A DNA stretch of 64,000 nucleotides from a bacterium. GTDB taxonomy: Bacteria > Bacteroidota > Bacteroidia > Chitinophagales > Saprospiraceae. This document shows, one piece after another, positions 40,911 through 50,825 of the stretch. A program made the translations under genes and the position numbers. The number at the start of each line of letters is the position of its first letter. The first letter of the stretch is position 1. The DNA lies in contig JANSXW010000007.1 in the NCBI GenBank assembly GCA_024742755.1, positions 20,013 through 84,012 on the forward strand, in the 5' to 3' direction. The notes beneath the pieces were generated by a model. It was not told where the DNA came from. It saw nothing but the letters and a program-made list of their open reading frames with translations, and made no database searches.

Positions 40911-40960
40911 AAAGATTGGCCTGGCCGGGAGCAATGCCCGGTCAGGCCGATCTTTAGCCT
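40911..40960 (+). terminator. Terminator-like hairpin after 39110..40903
   Basis: AGATTGGCCTGGCCGGG-agcaat-GCCCGGTCAGGCCGATCTTT. Confidence 0.6.
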
Positions 40961-41018
40961 GCTGAATCGTTCTTGGGGGGTTCCTGTGAAGTGGCAACTT
41001 TAATAGCCCAGGGTGAAA

Positions 41019-43586
41019 CTACCACGCATCAGGGGGTACGATCACCTCTAAAGCCTGCCCATACCGGCTGGGCAAAAACAGGATTTCAACGTACCCTGTA
41101 TGCTCTGCTTCCTCCAATTTTGGTGGTATCGCCTTAACCGATATCCAATACCGCCCGGGGGCTATCCCAGTAAACGAAAAATAGCCATCTGGCTCCGGAG
41201 TAGTTTGTGCGGTTAATTCCCCGTTGGCATTATACAGGTAAAGACGGGTATCAGGCAACCTGCGTTCTTGCGTTTGCCGATCTAAAGGCAAATACCCGAA
41301 AGCCTCATGAAATGGCAAAATCGGCACCGCTACTGTTTTGTACTGATTCGGATCAGGTACGACTCTAATCATATCCCAGGCTGGTTTCCAGAAAATATCT
41401 TCAAAGAAACCAGCGGAAAGACTTATTTGAGCCCCTTCCGATGCACTTAGCCCACTAATCAGCAGCACCGTGTCCTTTGTCTGTACGGTTACCTTACCCC
41501 TTCGAATGCCTGCTTCCAGTCCTTCAGCAGCATACTCCCCCTCATCCCAGTGATGATTATGATTGTTGTCTACGAACGGGCGCAGCAAAATGCCTGAGCG
41601 ATTCTTCGACGACTCTGCCTGCCAATCAAGCCCTTCCCTGAAACCACTGTAAAATACACTACCGGAGACGGATTGGTTCAGAGACATTCGTTCTCCAGAC
41701 CGCATCGCATTTCCTGTGAGCTGCATCGGACCTAACGTAAGGCTATAATTCACCCCGAAGGTGTTTTGCCCCCGAGCAAAACCACGGCTAAAATTGAGCC
41801 CTGCTCTTGACCGCTTTGAAAACTGCCTGGCCAGACTGGCCCGAAGACCGTTGACCGCAAACTCCGAGAGGTTCACCAGAAAATCCCCTCTCACTGTAAA
41901 ACCTTTCTTCCAGTGCTTCGACAGATTGAGCTGAGCGGCCAAACTGAGCCCTGAAAAAGCAGAATAGCTGCCCATGGCTTCCAATCGGACGGATACCTCC
42001 CTTCGCAGTTTGGTATCCGTCCTAAGCCTGTACTGATGCCTCCAGGGCCCGGTATTCTTCATCCAGTTGCCCTGTAGCTGTATGCTGATTTTTCGCTGCC
42101 CTAACTTTAAACCTGTTCTGAAATTGATTTCGTGCCGTTCCCGATTGGGTATAAATAAACCCTCCCAGTTTGCATTGTAACGTTCTCCACTGTACTGTGC
42201 CGACCAGCCCTTGAATAAACGCAGCCCTAAACGAACCGACTGCCGGAACCCCGGTGCGATGCCTGCCTCTATGGATAACCGATCAGAAGGTTGCAATAAA
42301 GCTTCCACGAAATAAACCGGCAAGCCACTGCGAAAGCCGCTGTAACTTTCCAGCCCACCCCGCATCATCAAATGGGGCGTTATCCCCATTTCAAGGTCGA
42401 GCTTATGATAGCTGCCGCTGCCCCCACGAAACAGCAGGCTGCTTTCTATCGTATACCCTGGTTTCCAGGGTTCTGGTATTTGAGCGGGCAGATAGTAGGA
42501 CTCCTGATGAGTATGTTCCTCTCCGGAAGGCCCCAGTTCACGAATGGCAAACCGGTTCATTCCTGCCCGTAGCGGGATCTCAAACCTGTAGCTCCCCTTC
42601 TCACCCACTTGCTGCCAGGATAGCAGCTGATGCCCGCGGTACACCTCCACTACCCATCCCGGCACTGTGCTCCCACGGATCGTGTACACGGGGGGAGCCT
42701 CTCGATCAGAAACGGCATCTTTCTGCAACCGTACTCCCGCCCGGGGCTGAAACAGCTGCAGCATGCCCTGCCCCTGACCCAGTATACCTGCTTCCACACC
42801 GCTAAAGTAAGTACGCTGTTGTGGCGCGTATGACCACCGCAGGTTCTGTTGTTCCCACAAAAAGGCTTGCCCCTCTGTATGCTGCAGGTTGATTAATGTA
42901 CGCCCCCCCAGAAGCTCCAGCCCTGCATCTACACGGGCCTGCAAAAGCCCTTGCCCATTACCACTACTGCGCCAGTTGACCTGATAGTCTGCCCCTCCCC
43001 CTCTCAACCAGTGGCGCTGCCGGCCAATAACGGTATCAGGTATTTCGGTCCGTGCGCTTTCCTGATTGCCCAGCCTTTCCCTCGTCTTCTGTAGCCTGGC
43101 ATTACGCATAACCGGCAGTTCTACGGATGGCTTCATTTTTGCCGTTAGCGAACGCAGGTCAAAAGTGGTGGGCAGCCGGAATGCACGGCCCCAGTATTCC
43201 AGCTCCATGTAGCAGCTTCCATCGCTGTGCATAGTGAGGGCGGAGGCTTCCAGCTGGAACAGGGTATCGAAAACAAATAAGGACTTTTCGGGAAAAGAAA
43301 GCTGGTAAGGATTGTCCTCCCGCAGGTAAAACCCACTAAGCGTCTGTGGCAGGGTGTCAGGGCCTACCTTAACATGGAAAGCCTGCAGCAGCGCCCGTAC
43401 GGGCAGCTTGACGGTGTTGGTTTCAAGATCAATCAGGGCAGACACATTGAATGCGCCAGCTTCCTCGACCTCCAGGCGCAGCACAAATTCTTCTTCCGAT
43501 GCCTGTGCCCGGGCCTTCCCCTGCAGGGCTGCCAAAAGTAACAGTACAAAACCAATGCGAAGTATGCCGTGAGCGAAAAAAGGCAT
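41019..43586 (-). CDS. Outer-membrane usher-like protein (PapC/TcfC-type, divergent)
   Basis: 855 aa; signal peptide; N-terminal domain, long beta-barrel region, internal GSTVPGWVVEVYRGHQLLSWQQVGEKGSYRFEIPLRAGMNRFAIRELGPSG (usher plug/middle-domain style), C-terminal carboxypeptidase-like segment. Confidence 0.6.
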   Translation of the reverse strand: MPFFAHGILRIGFVLLLLAALQGKARAQASEEEFVLRLEVEEAGAFNVSALIDLETNTVKLPVRALLQAFHVKVGPDTLPQTLSGFYLREDNPYQLSFPEKSLFVFDTLFQLEASALTMHSDGSCYMELEYWGRAFRLPTTFDLRSLTAKMKPSVELPVMRNARLQKTRERLGNQESARTEIPDTVIGRQRHWLRGGGADYQVNWRSSGNGQGLLQARVDAGLELLGGRTLINLQHTEGQAFLWEQQNLRWSYAPQQRTYFSGVEAGILGQGQGMLQLFQPRAGVRLQKDAVSDREAPPVYTIRGSTVPGWVVEVYRGHQLLSWQQVGEKGSYRFEIPLRAGMNRFAIRELGPSGEEHTHQESYYLPAQIPEPWKPGYTIESSLLFRGGSGSYHKLDLEMGITPHLMMRGGLESYSGFRSGLPVYFVEALLQPSDRLSIEAGIAPGFRQSVRLGLRLFKGWSAQYSGERYNANWEGLFIPNRERHEINFRTGLKLGQRKISIQLQGNWMKNTGPWRHQYRLRTDTKLRREVSVRLEAMGSYSAFSGLSLAAQLNLSKHWKKGFTVRGDFLVNLSEFAVNGLRASLARQFSKRSRAGLNFSRGFARGQNTFGVNYSLTLGPMQLTGNAMRSGERMSLNQSVSGSVFYSGFREGLDWQAESSKNRSGILLRPFVDNNHNHHWDEGEYAAEGLEAGIRRGKVTVQTKDTVLLISGLSASEGAQISLSAGFFEDIFWKPAWDMIRVVPDPNQYKTVAVPILPFHEAFGYLPLDRQTQERRLPDTRLYLYNANGELTAQTTPEPDGYFSFTGIAPGRYWISVKAIPPKLEEAEHTGYVEILFLPSRYGQALEVIVPPDAW

Positions 43587-43592
43587 AGCGGC

Positions 43593-44273
43593 TTAATTGG
43601 TGACTGTGACCCGAAGCAGCATCCGGATAACTCCACCCGGACGGATACCAGAAGGGACTAATAGCCGGCCTCCAATACGCAACTTGCATCCGGCCCCTGT
43701 ACCGCCCGTGCAGTCCACTTCCCATTCAGGTTCAAAGAGGGCACCATAAGTAGCAGGCCATTCTTCTGCGGTGACTTGTATATTTGGCAGCCGCCCACCC
43801 GGCGGCAGACAACCGTTTATATGGAGAATAGCCGGGCGTACACCAGCACCAACCGAAATCAGCCCTCCTGATACAGAGACCTCCCCGGCAGGGCTAAGCT
43901 GCAAGACACCGCCCTCTTCTCCTGCGTACAACTGCCCAAGACCGAGTTCCTGAGCGACCCAAAGAGAGGCGTTCACACCCGTATTAGACGAGGTGGAATG
44001 GATAGGTGCCCATAGACCGGAGCTGCTGCTTTCAAGAGAAAAAGGCACTTGTTCCAGTGTCAATGCGGCAGCTCCTTCACGCTGATAATAAGACTTGGAC
44101 ACGCCAGGATGTACAGAAGCAGCCCGGAGGTTGGGAGCGCTGCGAGGCACCTGCGCCTGGCCATAGCTCGTAGCTGCAAAGCAAGAATGCATAAAGCAGG
44201 CCAGCAACAGCAAGAGAAGAGGCGACCATTCCACCTGCATTCTTACGCCACCTTGTAAAGCCTTTCCTGCCAT
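43593..44273 (-). CDS. Secreted DUF4402-like subunit
   Basis: Internal Met at 44273 (MAGKALQGGVRMQVEWSPLLLLLLACFMHSCFA) gives a signal peptide. C-terminal EWPATYGALFEPEWEVDCTGGTGAGCKLRIGGRLLVPSGIRPGGVIRMLLRVTVTN resembles DUF4402 ends. Confidence 0.6.
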   Translation of the reverse strand: MAGKALQGGVRMQVEWSPLLLLLLACFMHSCFAATSYGQAQVPRSAPNLRAASVHPGVSKSYYQREGAAALTLEQVPFSLESSSSGLWAPIHSTSSNTGVNASLWVAQELGLGQLYAGEEGGVLQLSPAGEVSVSGGLISVGAGVRPAILHINGCLPPGGRLPNIQVTAEEWPATYGALFEPEWEVDCTGGTGAGCKLRIGGRLLVPSGIRPGGVIRMLLRVTVTN

Positions 44274-44283
44274 CAGCCTTCCG

Positions 44284-45177
44284 TTACCTGGGGATATCGT
44301 AAAGGGCTTCCGCAAAAATAGCAGGCTTGCGCTTTTCCATGTTTTCCATAAAACGGATACGGAGCTGGCTTTCTGAAAGCAATTCAGCACCTTCCGGCAA
44401 ATCAAGCGGCAAGCTGAAGTTGCGAAAAAGATTGGGCGTAAAGACCGTAACGCCCTTTCGCTTGACCACGGATAGCGTTTTTTGATCGGGCCTCAACAGT
44501 TCTACCAGGAGGTCACCGTGCAGCGACTGATTGCCACTGCGGTTGATCCGGAAGCTCAGCCTGGGCGGGCTTCCTTCTTCTCCGGGGAGCAGCTGCAGGC
44601 TATCGATGGCAGCACTGCCGCTGGTCTCTCCATGACGTACGATGACCGGTATGGTGATGTTAAACAGCATACTAACAGACACACCCAATTCTCCATTTTC
44701 TTCGGCAGCCACATTTGGGTTCCGCGCCGCAGCTTCCTGAGCCACATCCACCTGCCGGAAACTAAGATGAGACCGGTACTCACCTGGTGCAAGATCAGGC
44801 CGGCTGCGAAACTGTACCCGTAGCGTTTGCGACTCTTTAGGCTGCAGGGTGAAACGGCGGGGGAACAGGCGGAGGTAAGGGGACGCGGGCCGGTCTTCCG
44901 CCCGGAGGGTATCTATTTCAATGTATCTGCCATCCGGGCTCACCCCGTATTCCACAAAAGAAGCTACATAGGTCAGAGGCGCATCGCTTACATTGAGCAG
45001 ATTAAGCTCCGCCACGTTTTTGCGGCCTTCGAGGACGATGCGCTTGGGGGTCAGTAGCAGCCCGCCTTGTGCTATTGCAGTGCCGGACACTGCTATGAAT
45101 ACGATTAGGAGCACACCAATGCTCCGTAGATTTACGGTCTGTTTGCTCATGAGGGTGTTTTTTATGTCCAAAAACAA
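44284..45177 (-). CDS. PapD-like periplasmic pilus chaperone
   Basis: 297 aa; RIVLEGRKNVAELNLLNVSDAPLTYVASFVEYG, LRLFPRRFTLQPKESQTLRVQFRSRPDLAPGEYRSHLSF. Confidence 0.75.
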   Translation of the reverse strand: MFLDIKNTLMSKQTVNLRSIGVLLIVFIAVSGTAIAQGGLLLTPKRIVLEGRKNVAELNLLNVSDAPLTYVASFVEYGVSPDGRYIEIDTLRAEDRPASPYLRLFPRRFTLQPKESQTLRVQFRSRPDLAPGEYRSHLSFRQVDVAQEAAARNPNVAAEENGELGVSVSMLFNITIPVIVRHGETSGSAAIDSLQLLPGEEGSPPRLSFRINRSGNQSLHGDLLVELLRPDQKTLSVVKRKGVTVFTPNLFRNFSLPLDLPEGAELLSESQLRIRFMENMEKRKPAIFAEALYDIPR

Positions 45178-45285
45178 AGCCCGCCAAAGTCCCGGTTACG
45201 GCGCTTGCTGTATTTGCACAGTGAAGGGAACAGCAGCTTGGGGCAAGGGCATAAAAACACCCCTGGCCCCACTGCCCTGAGCTTA

Positions 45286-45834
45286 TCAATAGGCCACAGT
45301 GATATCAATCGTTCCTGTGTAGGCGCCAGCCGGATCATCTGAGTCAATTCCACCGAGTGTGCCTCCCACATAAATTGGATCGGTATCGCCCAGAGCACTA
45401 AGCGTCACAACGCTTGAGAGGTTTCCGTCAGAATTGAGCCCAAACCCATCTACAGCAGTAGCGAGTTTGAACTTCGCGTCGGTATTAGTACCATGAGTCA
45501 GGTCTACACTCCCACTTATAGTTATAGTTACATTAGTATTTGGAGAGCCAGCAACCTGAAATGAACCTCTTACTGGTGATGATACAGTAGCTATCTCTGG
45601 AAGACCAATGCTGTTGCCGCTATATGGATCAAGGGTAAAAGAATTATCTATATCAAGAGCTTCAGCCGTTAGAACAAACGAACCTAGTTGTAAAGCATTT
45701 ACGTTGGTAATTTGTAAGCCTGACAGTAACTCTGCAGTGACGTCCATTGTGCTCGTAGCAGACTGTGCCATAGCAGCCGTAGCCGACATCACAGCCACAA
45801 AGCTCAGCGCAAAAAACAGTTTCAATTTTTTCAT
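45286..45834 (-). CDS. DUF4402 domain protein (candidate pilin/major subunit)
   Basis: 182 aa; signal peptide, C-terminal GGIDSDDPAGAYTGTIDITVAY. Confidence 0.8.
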   Translation of the reverse strand: MKKLKLFFALSFVAVMSATAAMAQSATSTMDVTAELLSGLQITNVNALQLGSFVLTAEALDIDNSFTLDPYSGNSIGLPEIATVSSPVRGSFQVAGSPNTNVTITISGSVDLTHGTNTDAKFKLATAVDGFGLNSDGNLSSVVTLSALGDTDPIYVGGTLGGIDSDDPAGAYTGTIDITVAY

Positions 45835-46039
45835 GATTAAGTGTGTTTATGTAAGGTTAAAAAGATTACGTTGATGAACCGCCGGTGGAAACAACCATTA
45901 CGCGCAGTCCGGGTCTATGGCAGCATAGGCACACCCGTCAGCTAAGCAGTCCTGCAGAGGGGGGATTTTGCAACAGACTGCCCTCTTTTGAAGGCGATGC
46001 TTTTGAACAGGCTAAACATAGCAGTAGCAAGCATTTGGT

Positions 46040-46097
46040 AGTGTCCCAATACCTGAAAAAAAAGTGGGACACTGCATTTTTTCAGGTATTGGGACAC
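46040..46097. repeat. 21-bp perfect inverted repeat with a third, competing arm
   Basis: GTGTCCCAATACCTGAAAAAA (46041-46061) / TTTTTTCAGGTATTGGGACAC (46077-46097); loop contains TGGGACACT, which also pairs with AGTGTCCCA. Confidence 0.85.
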
Positions 46098-46394
46098 CCA
46101 GGCCTTAGCATCAGGGGAGCATCACCAGAAAATTAAGGGCACTTACGGTATAGGATCAACACAAGCCTTTTTGAAACAAGAGAACGGGGAGTGCTGAAAG
46201 GACTTCTGCCAAATGCAGAAACAAGACCTGCAGAGCCAGGTTACAGGCCACCTATCGGCTTCGGAGGGCAAGGTTTTAGTTGCAATGAAAATGGCAATGG
46301 CTCGCTCAAACTTTTTATACAAGGCCTTGTTATCATACCAGGTAAGAGGGGTCTTTTTTGAAGATACCGAACTCTGCCATAAACCCTGGCAAAT

Positions 46395-48764
46395 ATGCAT
46401 CAAACACTGACATTAGTCCTTATTTGGATTTTGCTGTCAACCCCACTGTATTCCCAGGTGGCACTGCCGGTTTCCTTTCAGGATAGTGTCCAAAGGGTCC
46501 TGCAATCGGCAGCCTCTCCTTACGAAAAGATAACAATCTATCAAGCTGTAATAGACAAGGTTCTGGCCTCAGATCAGGCACTTGCCCGGCAGTATCTTGA
46601 GGGTCTGCAACAGCTGGCAAACGCCACAAGAGACACAGCAGCACTCGCCTACGTTTTCGAAAAAGAAGCCAGCTTGTCTTATATGGCCGGCAATCTTCAG
46701 GAGGCAAGCCAAAGCTTTCAGGAGGCATGCCAGTCTTATGAAAAGGCCGGTTTAGCAGGGCCCGCGATCATGGCTTGTACCAAAAGTGGCATTATGCTGA
46801 GTCTCATGGGCAGGCAGGCTGCAGCGGGAAGTATTTATCAGGACCAATTGGCTAAAGCCAGGGCCCTGGCGCTCAAGCCTCAGCAAGCCTACCTCTACAA
46901 TCAGCTGGGTACCCTCTATCATTATCAAGGGGCATCAGACTCTGCCGTGGGGTATTACGATATCAGTGCGCAAATGTACGCTGAGCTGACTGATACAGCC
47001 AACCTGCTGCGCCCGTTGTTCAACAAAGCCGTCCTGCTGAAAAGGAGCCGCCCTGGCGAAAGCCTGCAGACCTATCTGCGCATTTACGGCATTCGCGAAA
47101 AGCAGGGGGCCGTTCCGGAAATGGTCAAGGCATTACAGGCCATTGGTGATCTGCAGGAAAACAACAATGAGCTGGTCAAGGCTTTTCAAAGTTATCAGCA
47201 AGCCTATCAGCTGTGCCAAGATTACAATTATCAGATTGAGCTGCCGAACATCCTTACCGGGCTGGCAAGCCTTAAAATGGATCAGTATGATCATGATGAA
47301 GCCCTGTCCTATACACAGGAAGCGGTGAGCGTAGCCAGGTCCAGCGGGCAATCACAGGGACTGCTCAATGCCTTATCTGTTCAGGCTTCGGTGTTGTTTC
47401 ATCTGGAGGACGAAGTGCAGGCACTGAGCGTCCTTGATGAAGTATTGTCCATTGCCGCTGCCACCGGGCTTCAGGCCGCCGCAGTACAGGCACAGATCAA
47501 GAAGGCCTATATTCTTTCGGAGATGGGACAACACGGGCCCGCCAATGAGGCACTGCGGGAGGCCGAAGTTCACCTGAAAAATGGCGTAGGCCAGGAACAC
47601 ACCCTTTATTTCCGCAAGACCAAAGCCCTGTTGGTTTTCCGCAGCGGACAATACAAAGCGGCGGCAGGCCTGGCACGCGAATCTTATCAGGCCTTTTTGG
47701 AACTGAACCGCTTCGGGGACGCCCTGGGGTCATTGGAGCTGCTGCTGGAAGCCTACGAAAGCAGCCGGCAATACGAGCAGGCGGTTGCTTTGCTGAGCCC
47801 ATACCGCTGGCTTTCCGATACGGTCAATCAGATCCGAAATATTACGGACTTGAAGGTGCAAAACCAGGAATTCGAATTCGAGCTGGAAAAGCAACAGCTG
47901 GAAGCCGAGCAGGCCAAACGGGAAGCGGTGTTGCAGGCAGCGGCAAGCCGCAATCAGGTCATCGGCTTGGCAGCGTTGCTGCTCGGGCTGATGGGGTTGG
48001 TTTTTGCCCTTTACACCCGGCGGCAGCGAGCGGTCATTCAGCAGCAGCGTGACGATTTGCTGGCTTTGAATCAAACGAAGGATCAGCTCTTTTCCATACT
48101 CGGGCACGATTTGAGAATACCAGCGATCAGCTTCCGGGGGATTGCCCAAAAAGTGAACTTCCTGCTCAGTGAAGCAGATTATCAGGGGCTGAAAAAGTTT
48201 GGTCAGCAGATAGAGGAGGATGCCAGCCAGCTGCTGCACATGACAGAAAACCTGCTGCAGTGGTCTCTTGGGCAGCGCAAAGCCCAAAAACATGCCCCGG
48301 TCAATTTCCAACTCCTGCATTTGGTGCAGGATACGCTGGCCTTCTTCCTCATCCGCTCCAAAGAGAAGCACATCACCATCAATACTGAAGGGCTGACCGA
48401 TGCCATCTGTTACAGCGACAAGCAAATGCTCGGCATCATCCTAAGGAATATCCTGGACAATGCTTTTAAATTCACCCCCCAGGGTGGGACTATACGAATT
48501 GATACAGCCCAGACGACGCCAGGGTTTGCAGACTTGACTATAGCGGACTCCGGGCCAGGCCTACCCGAATCAGTCCTAAAGCAAATCAACACTGAGGCTG
48601 CCCTAAACGACAGCACTTTAGGCTCTGCGAACGAAAAAGGCTTTGGGCTGGGGCTCAAACTGGTTTACAGCCTTTCCACGATCAACCAAACCCCCGTTGA
48701 GCTGATAGCGGGCGAAGGCCATAGCGGTGCGGCATTTAGGCTGCGCATCCCCCTTGCCACCTGA
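46395..48764 (+). CDS. TPR-containing sensor histidine kinase
   Basis: 789 aa; TPRs, TM, HisKA FSILGHDLRIPAISFRGI, N box ILRNILDNAFKFTP, G box ADSGPGLP. Confidence 0.92.
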   Translation: MHQTLTLVLIWILLSTPLYSQVALPVSFQDSVQRVLQSAASPYEKITIYQAVIDKVLASDQALARQYLEGLQQLANATRDTAALAYVFEKEASLSYMAGNLQEASQSFQEACQSYEKAGLAGPAIMACTKSGIMLSLMGRQAAAGSIYQDQLAKARALALKPQQAYLYNQLGTLYHYQGASDSAVGYYDISAQMYAELTDTANLLRPLFNKAVLLKRSRPGESLQTYLRIYGIREKQGAVPEMVKALQAIGDLQENNNELVKAFQSYQQAYQLCQDYNYQIELPNILTGLASLKMDQYDHDEALSYTQEAVSVARSSGQSQGLLNALSVQASVLFHLEDEVQALSVLDEVLSIAAATGLQAAAVQAQIKKAYILSEMGQHGPANEALREAEVHLKNGVGQEHTLYFRKTKALLVFRSGQYKAAAGLARESYQAFLELNRFGDALGSLELLLEAYESSRQYEQAVALLSPYRWLSDTVNQIRNITDLKVQNQEFEFELEKQQLEAEQAKREAVLQAAASRNQVIGLAALLLGLMGLVFALYTRRQRAVIQQQRDDLLALNQTKDQLFSILGHDLRIPAISFRGIAQKVNFLLSEADYQGLKKFGQQIEEDASQLLHMTENLLQWSLGQRKAQKHAPVNFQLLHLVQDTLAFFLIRSKEKHITINTEGLTDAICYSDKQMLGIILRNILDNAFKFTPQGGTIRIDTAQTTPGFADLTIADSGPGLPESVLKQINTEAALNDSTLGSANEKGFGLGLKLVYSLSTINQTPVELIAGEGHSGAAFRLRIPLAT

Positions 48765-48803
48765 CCCATGCCTCGTATTACCGCGACTACCAAAATCCTG
48801 ATT

Positions 48804-49532
48804 ATGGCCGATCATGCATTAGACATCCTCATCGTAGAAGATAACTTTTCCTTTGCCATCGAGCTGCAAATGCTCCTGAAGGCGTTGGGGTATACCAACC
48901 TTACCCTCATCGATGAAGGCGAAAAGGCCCTGGAAAGCATCAAAGCCGATCCCCCCGATCTGATTTTAATGGACATCCATCTTAAAGGGCAGCTGTTGGG
49001 CATAGATGTGGCGGAGGCTATTGCCCATCTGAAAATTCCGATTCTTTTTATTTCCGTGGCCGAAGATAGCCTTTACGAGCGGGCCCAACAGCTCCCTTCC
49101 ACCGCCGGGTATCTGATCAAACCGGTACACCCCATCACCCTCCATTCCGCCATCGAGCTCGTCCTTTCAGGTGTCGAACAAGAACGCTTTAGCGCTGCCA
49201 GGCATCTCTCCCGGCCTGGCACGCTCATCCTGAAACAGGAGCAAACCTTGAACAAGGTCGAGCTCAATGACATCGTATACGCCAAATCCGAGGGCAATTA
49301 CCTTCGCGTTTACGTTGCTAATGCTGATTTTTACCTCATCCGGTCCTCTTTGAAGCATTTCCTTTCCTTATTGCCCTCCAGTCAGTTCCTACAGGTGCAT
49401 AAGCAGTACTTTATCTCGATCCGGCACTTTAAGTCTGTAGATTTAAGAGAAATGGTCATCGCTATGGAAGGAGCCAATATCCCTTTGGGCGAAAGCTACC
49501 GGAGAAGCCTGATGGCGATGTTGGGCTATTGA
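48804..49532 (+). CDS. LytTR-family response regulator
   Basis: Receiver DILIVEDNFSFAIEL...LILMDIHLKG; LytTR domain LNDIVYAKSEGNYLRVYV...LQVHKQYFISI. Confidence 0.92.
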   Translation: MADHALDILIVEDNFSFAIELQMLLKALGYTNLTLIDEGEKALESIKADPPDLILMDIHLKGQLLGIDVAEAIAHLKIPILFISVAEDSLYERAQQLPSTAGYLIKPVHPITLHSAIELVLSGVEQERFSAARHLSRPGTLILKQEQTLNKVELNDIVYAKSEGNYLRVYVANADFYLIRSSLKHFLSLLPSSQFLQVHKQYFISIRHFKSVDLREMVIAMEGANIPLGESYRRSLMAMLGY

Positions 49533-50183
49533 CAAGCAAGTACACGCGCGTGTTCAAACCCATTCAGAATTTAGCGTTTTTGCGCCTGAGTGTTTAAACG
49601 CTCCCCGCTAAAGCTGCACACCTGCAAATGCCTCTCATGAAAACCTGACACTATACCTTATAACATTGATTATCAAACCACTAACCCTATTTAAAAAAGA
49701 AATGGTTTTCCAGCCTCCGCACGCCCTATGCCTCCATAGACGCTTCGCGACAACTCCGGTACTCAGAGAATGGCAGGAATCCCAGCGTGCAAATGACCGT
49801 CTCTTTTTGTCCTGAAAATCATTTTATCTGATAGCCTGATTGATTAATATGTACAACAGCTACTATCCTATTCTGAAGAAATGGACTGATATCACCACAC
49901 TGCCCATGTTCGTCACAGCATAAGCAGGTCTCATCACAAAGTCAACAAACAACGGATTGCGACTGCTATTTTTAAGAAAAATTATGAATGATTCGATTTT
50001 GCCACAAAACCAAATGAATGCCACAACCGAGTTCATTTTGCTGAGCTATCGCAGTTCAACTATGTAAAAGTAAGCGTGTCACCCCGCGCAAAGATCCGGT
50101 CTGATGGCGTTATTACCTCTATTTCCCCGGCAAACTCCATATCGAGATGACCTAAACCACATTTAAAGTTTAAACCCTCTGTT

Positions 50184-50546
50184 ATGCCCAGGTATTTAAA
50201 GAAGAGCCCCCTGAAAAATCACATCACAACCCGCTTAAAGCGCCGCCTGCTATTGGCTTGCATTTTTTTAGCAGCGTTAAACTTCAAAACAGAAGCCACT
50301 ACAGCCCCCGTTGGTACTCATCCTTATTGCACACACACTTATGCTCCTGCCCCAATGAAAGGAGTTATGCCCTGTCCTGTATGTTGTGAGGACAGTTTGT
50401 TTGTATCGAACGTAAAGGGCTTATCCGAATCTCCATCCATAGCGTATGATTCAACAGCAGATTCCAATTTGTTTCTGGCAAATTATATAGTCATTGGTTT
50501 AATTGTTATCGTAATGTACCTCAAGTTACCTCCTGCTCAATTATAA
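50184..50546 (+). CDS. Hypothetical small membrane protein
   Basis: 120 aa; N-terminal hydrophobic segment, CxxCC, C-terminal TM NLFLANYIVIGLIVIVMYL. Confidence 0.45.
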   Translation: MPRYLKKSPLKNHITTRLKRRLLLACIFLAALNFKTEATTAPVGTHPYCTHTYAPAPMKGVMPCPVCCEDSLFVSNVKGLSESPSIAYDSTADSNLFLANYIVIGLIVIVMYLKLPPAQL

Positions 50547-50713
50547 AAGATCACGATTGATGCATGATGTGATGCTCCTGAATGAGTATCCTCTGTCCAA
50601 GCCTGGATGATTAGACCATAAGCGTAAGGTATTGAGGCCGCCACTTCACCTATTGCAATCACTCCCAATTTTAATGGCTCCTCCCTTACGGGCTAATCTC
50701 CAGGTTTTTTACC

Positions 50714-50825
50714 GTATGCCCCACGAGGTGCTGGAGATGGCTGAATTCATCCCCGAAATAGACCTGCACATCGAAGAGCTGCGCAGCGACTTCAAGAAGC
50801 TGAGCAATGCTGAAATTCTGCGCCT
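50714..50825 (+). pseudogene. Duplicated fragment of the Smr gene at 34033..35082
   Basis: About 112 bp nearly identical (about 5 substitutions) to 34772-34883: CGTATGCCCCACGAGGTGCTGGARATGGCTGAATTCAT...GCTGAAATYCTGCGC. Confidence 0.9.

Noticed and set aside
46040-46097. Invertible promoter (phase-variation switch)
   Set aside because: Only 15 bp between the inverted arms, too short for a promoter, and no recombinase gene nearby.
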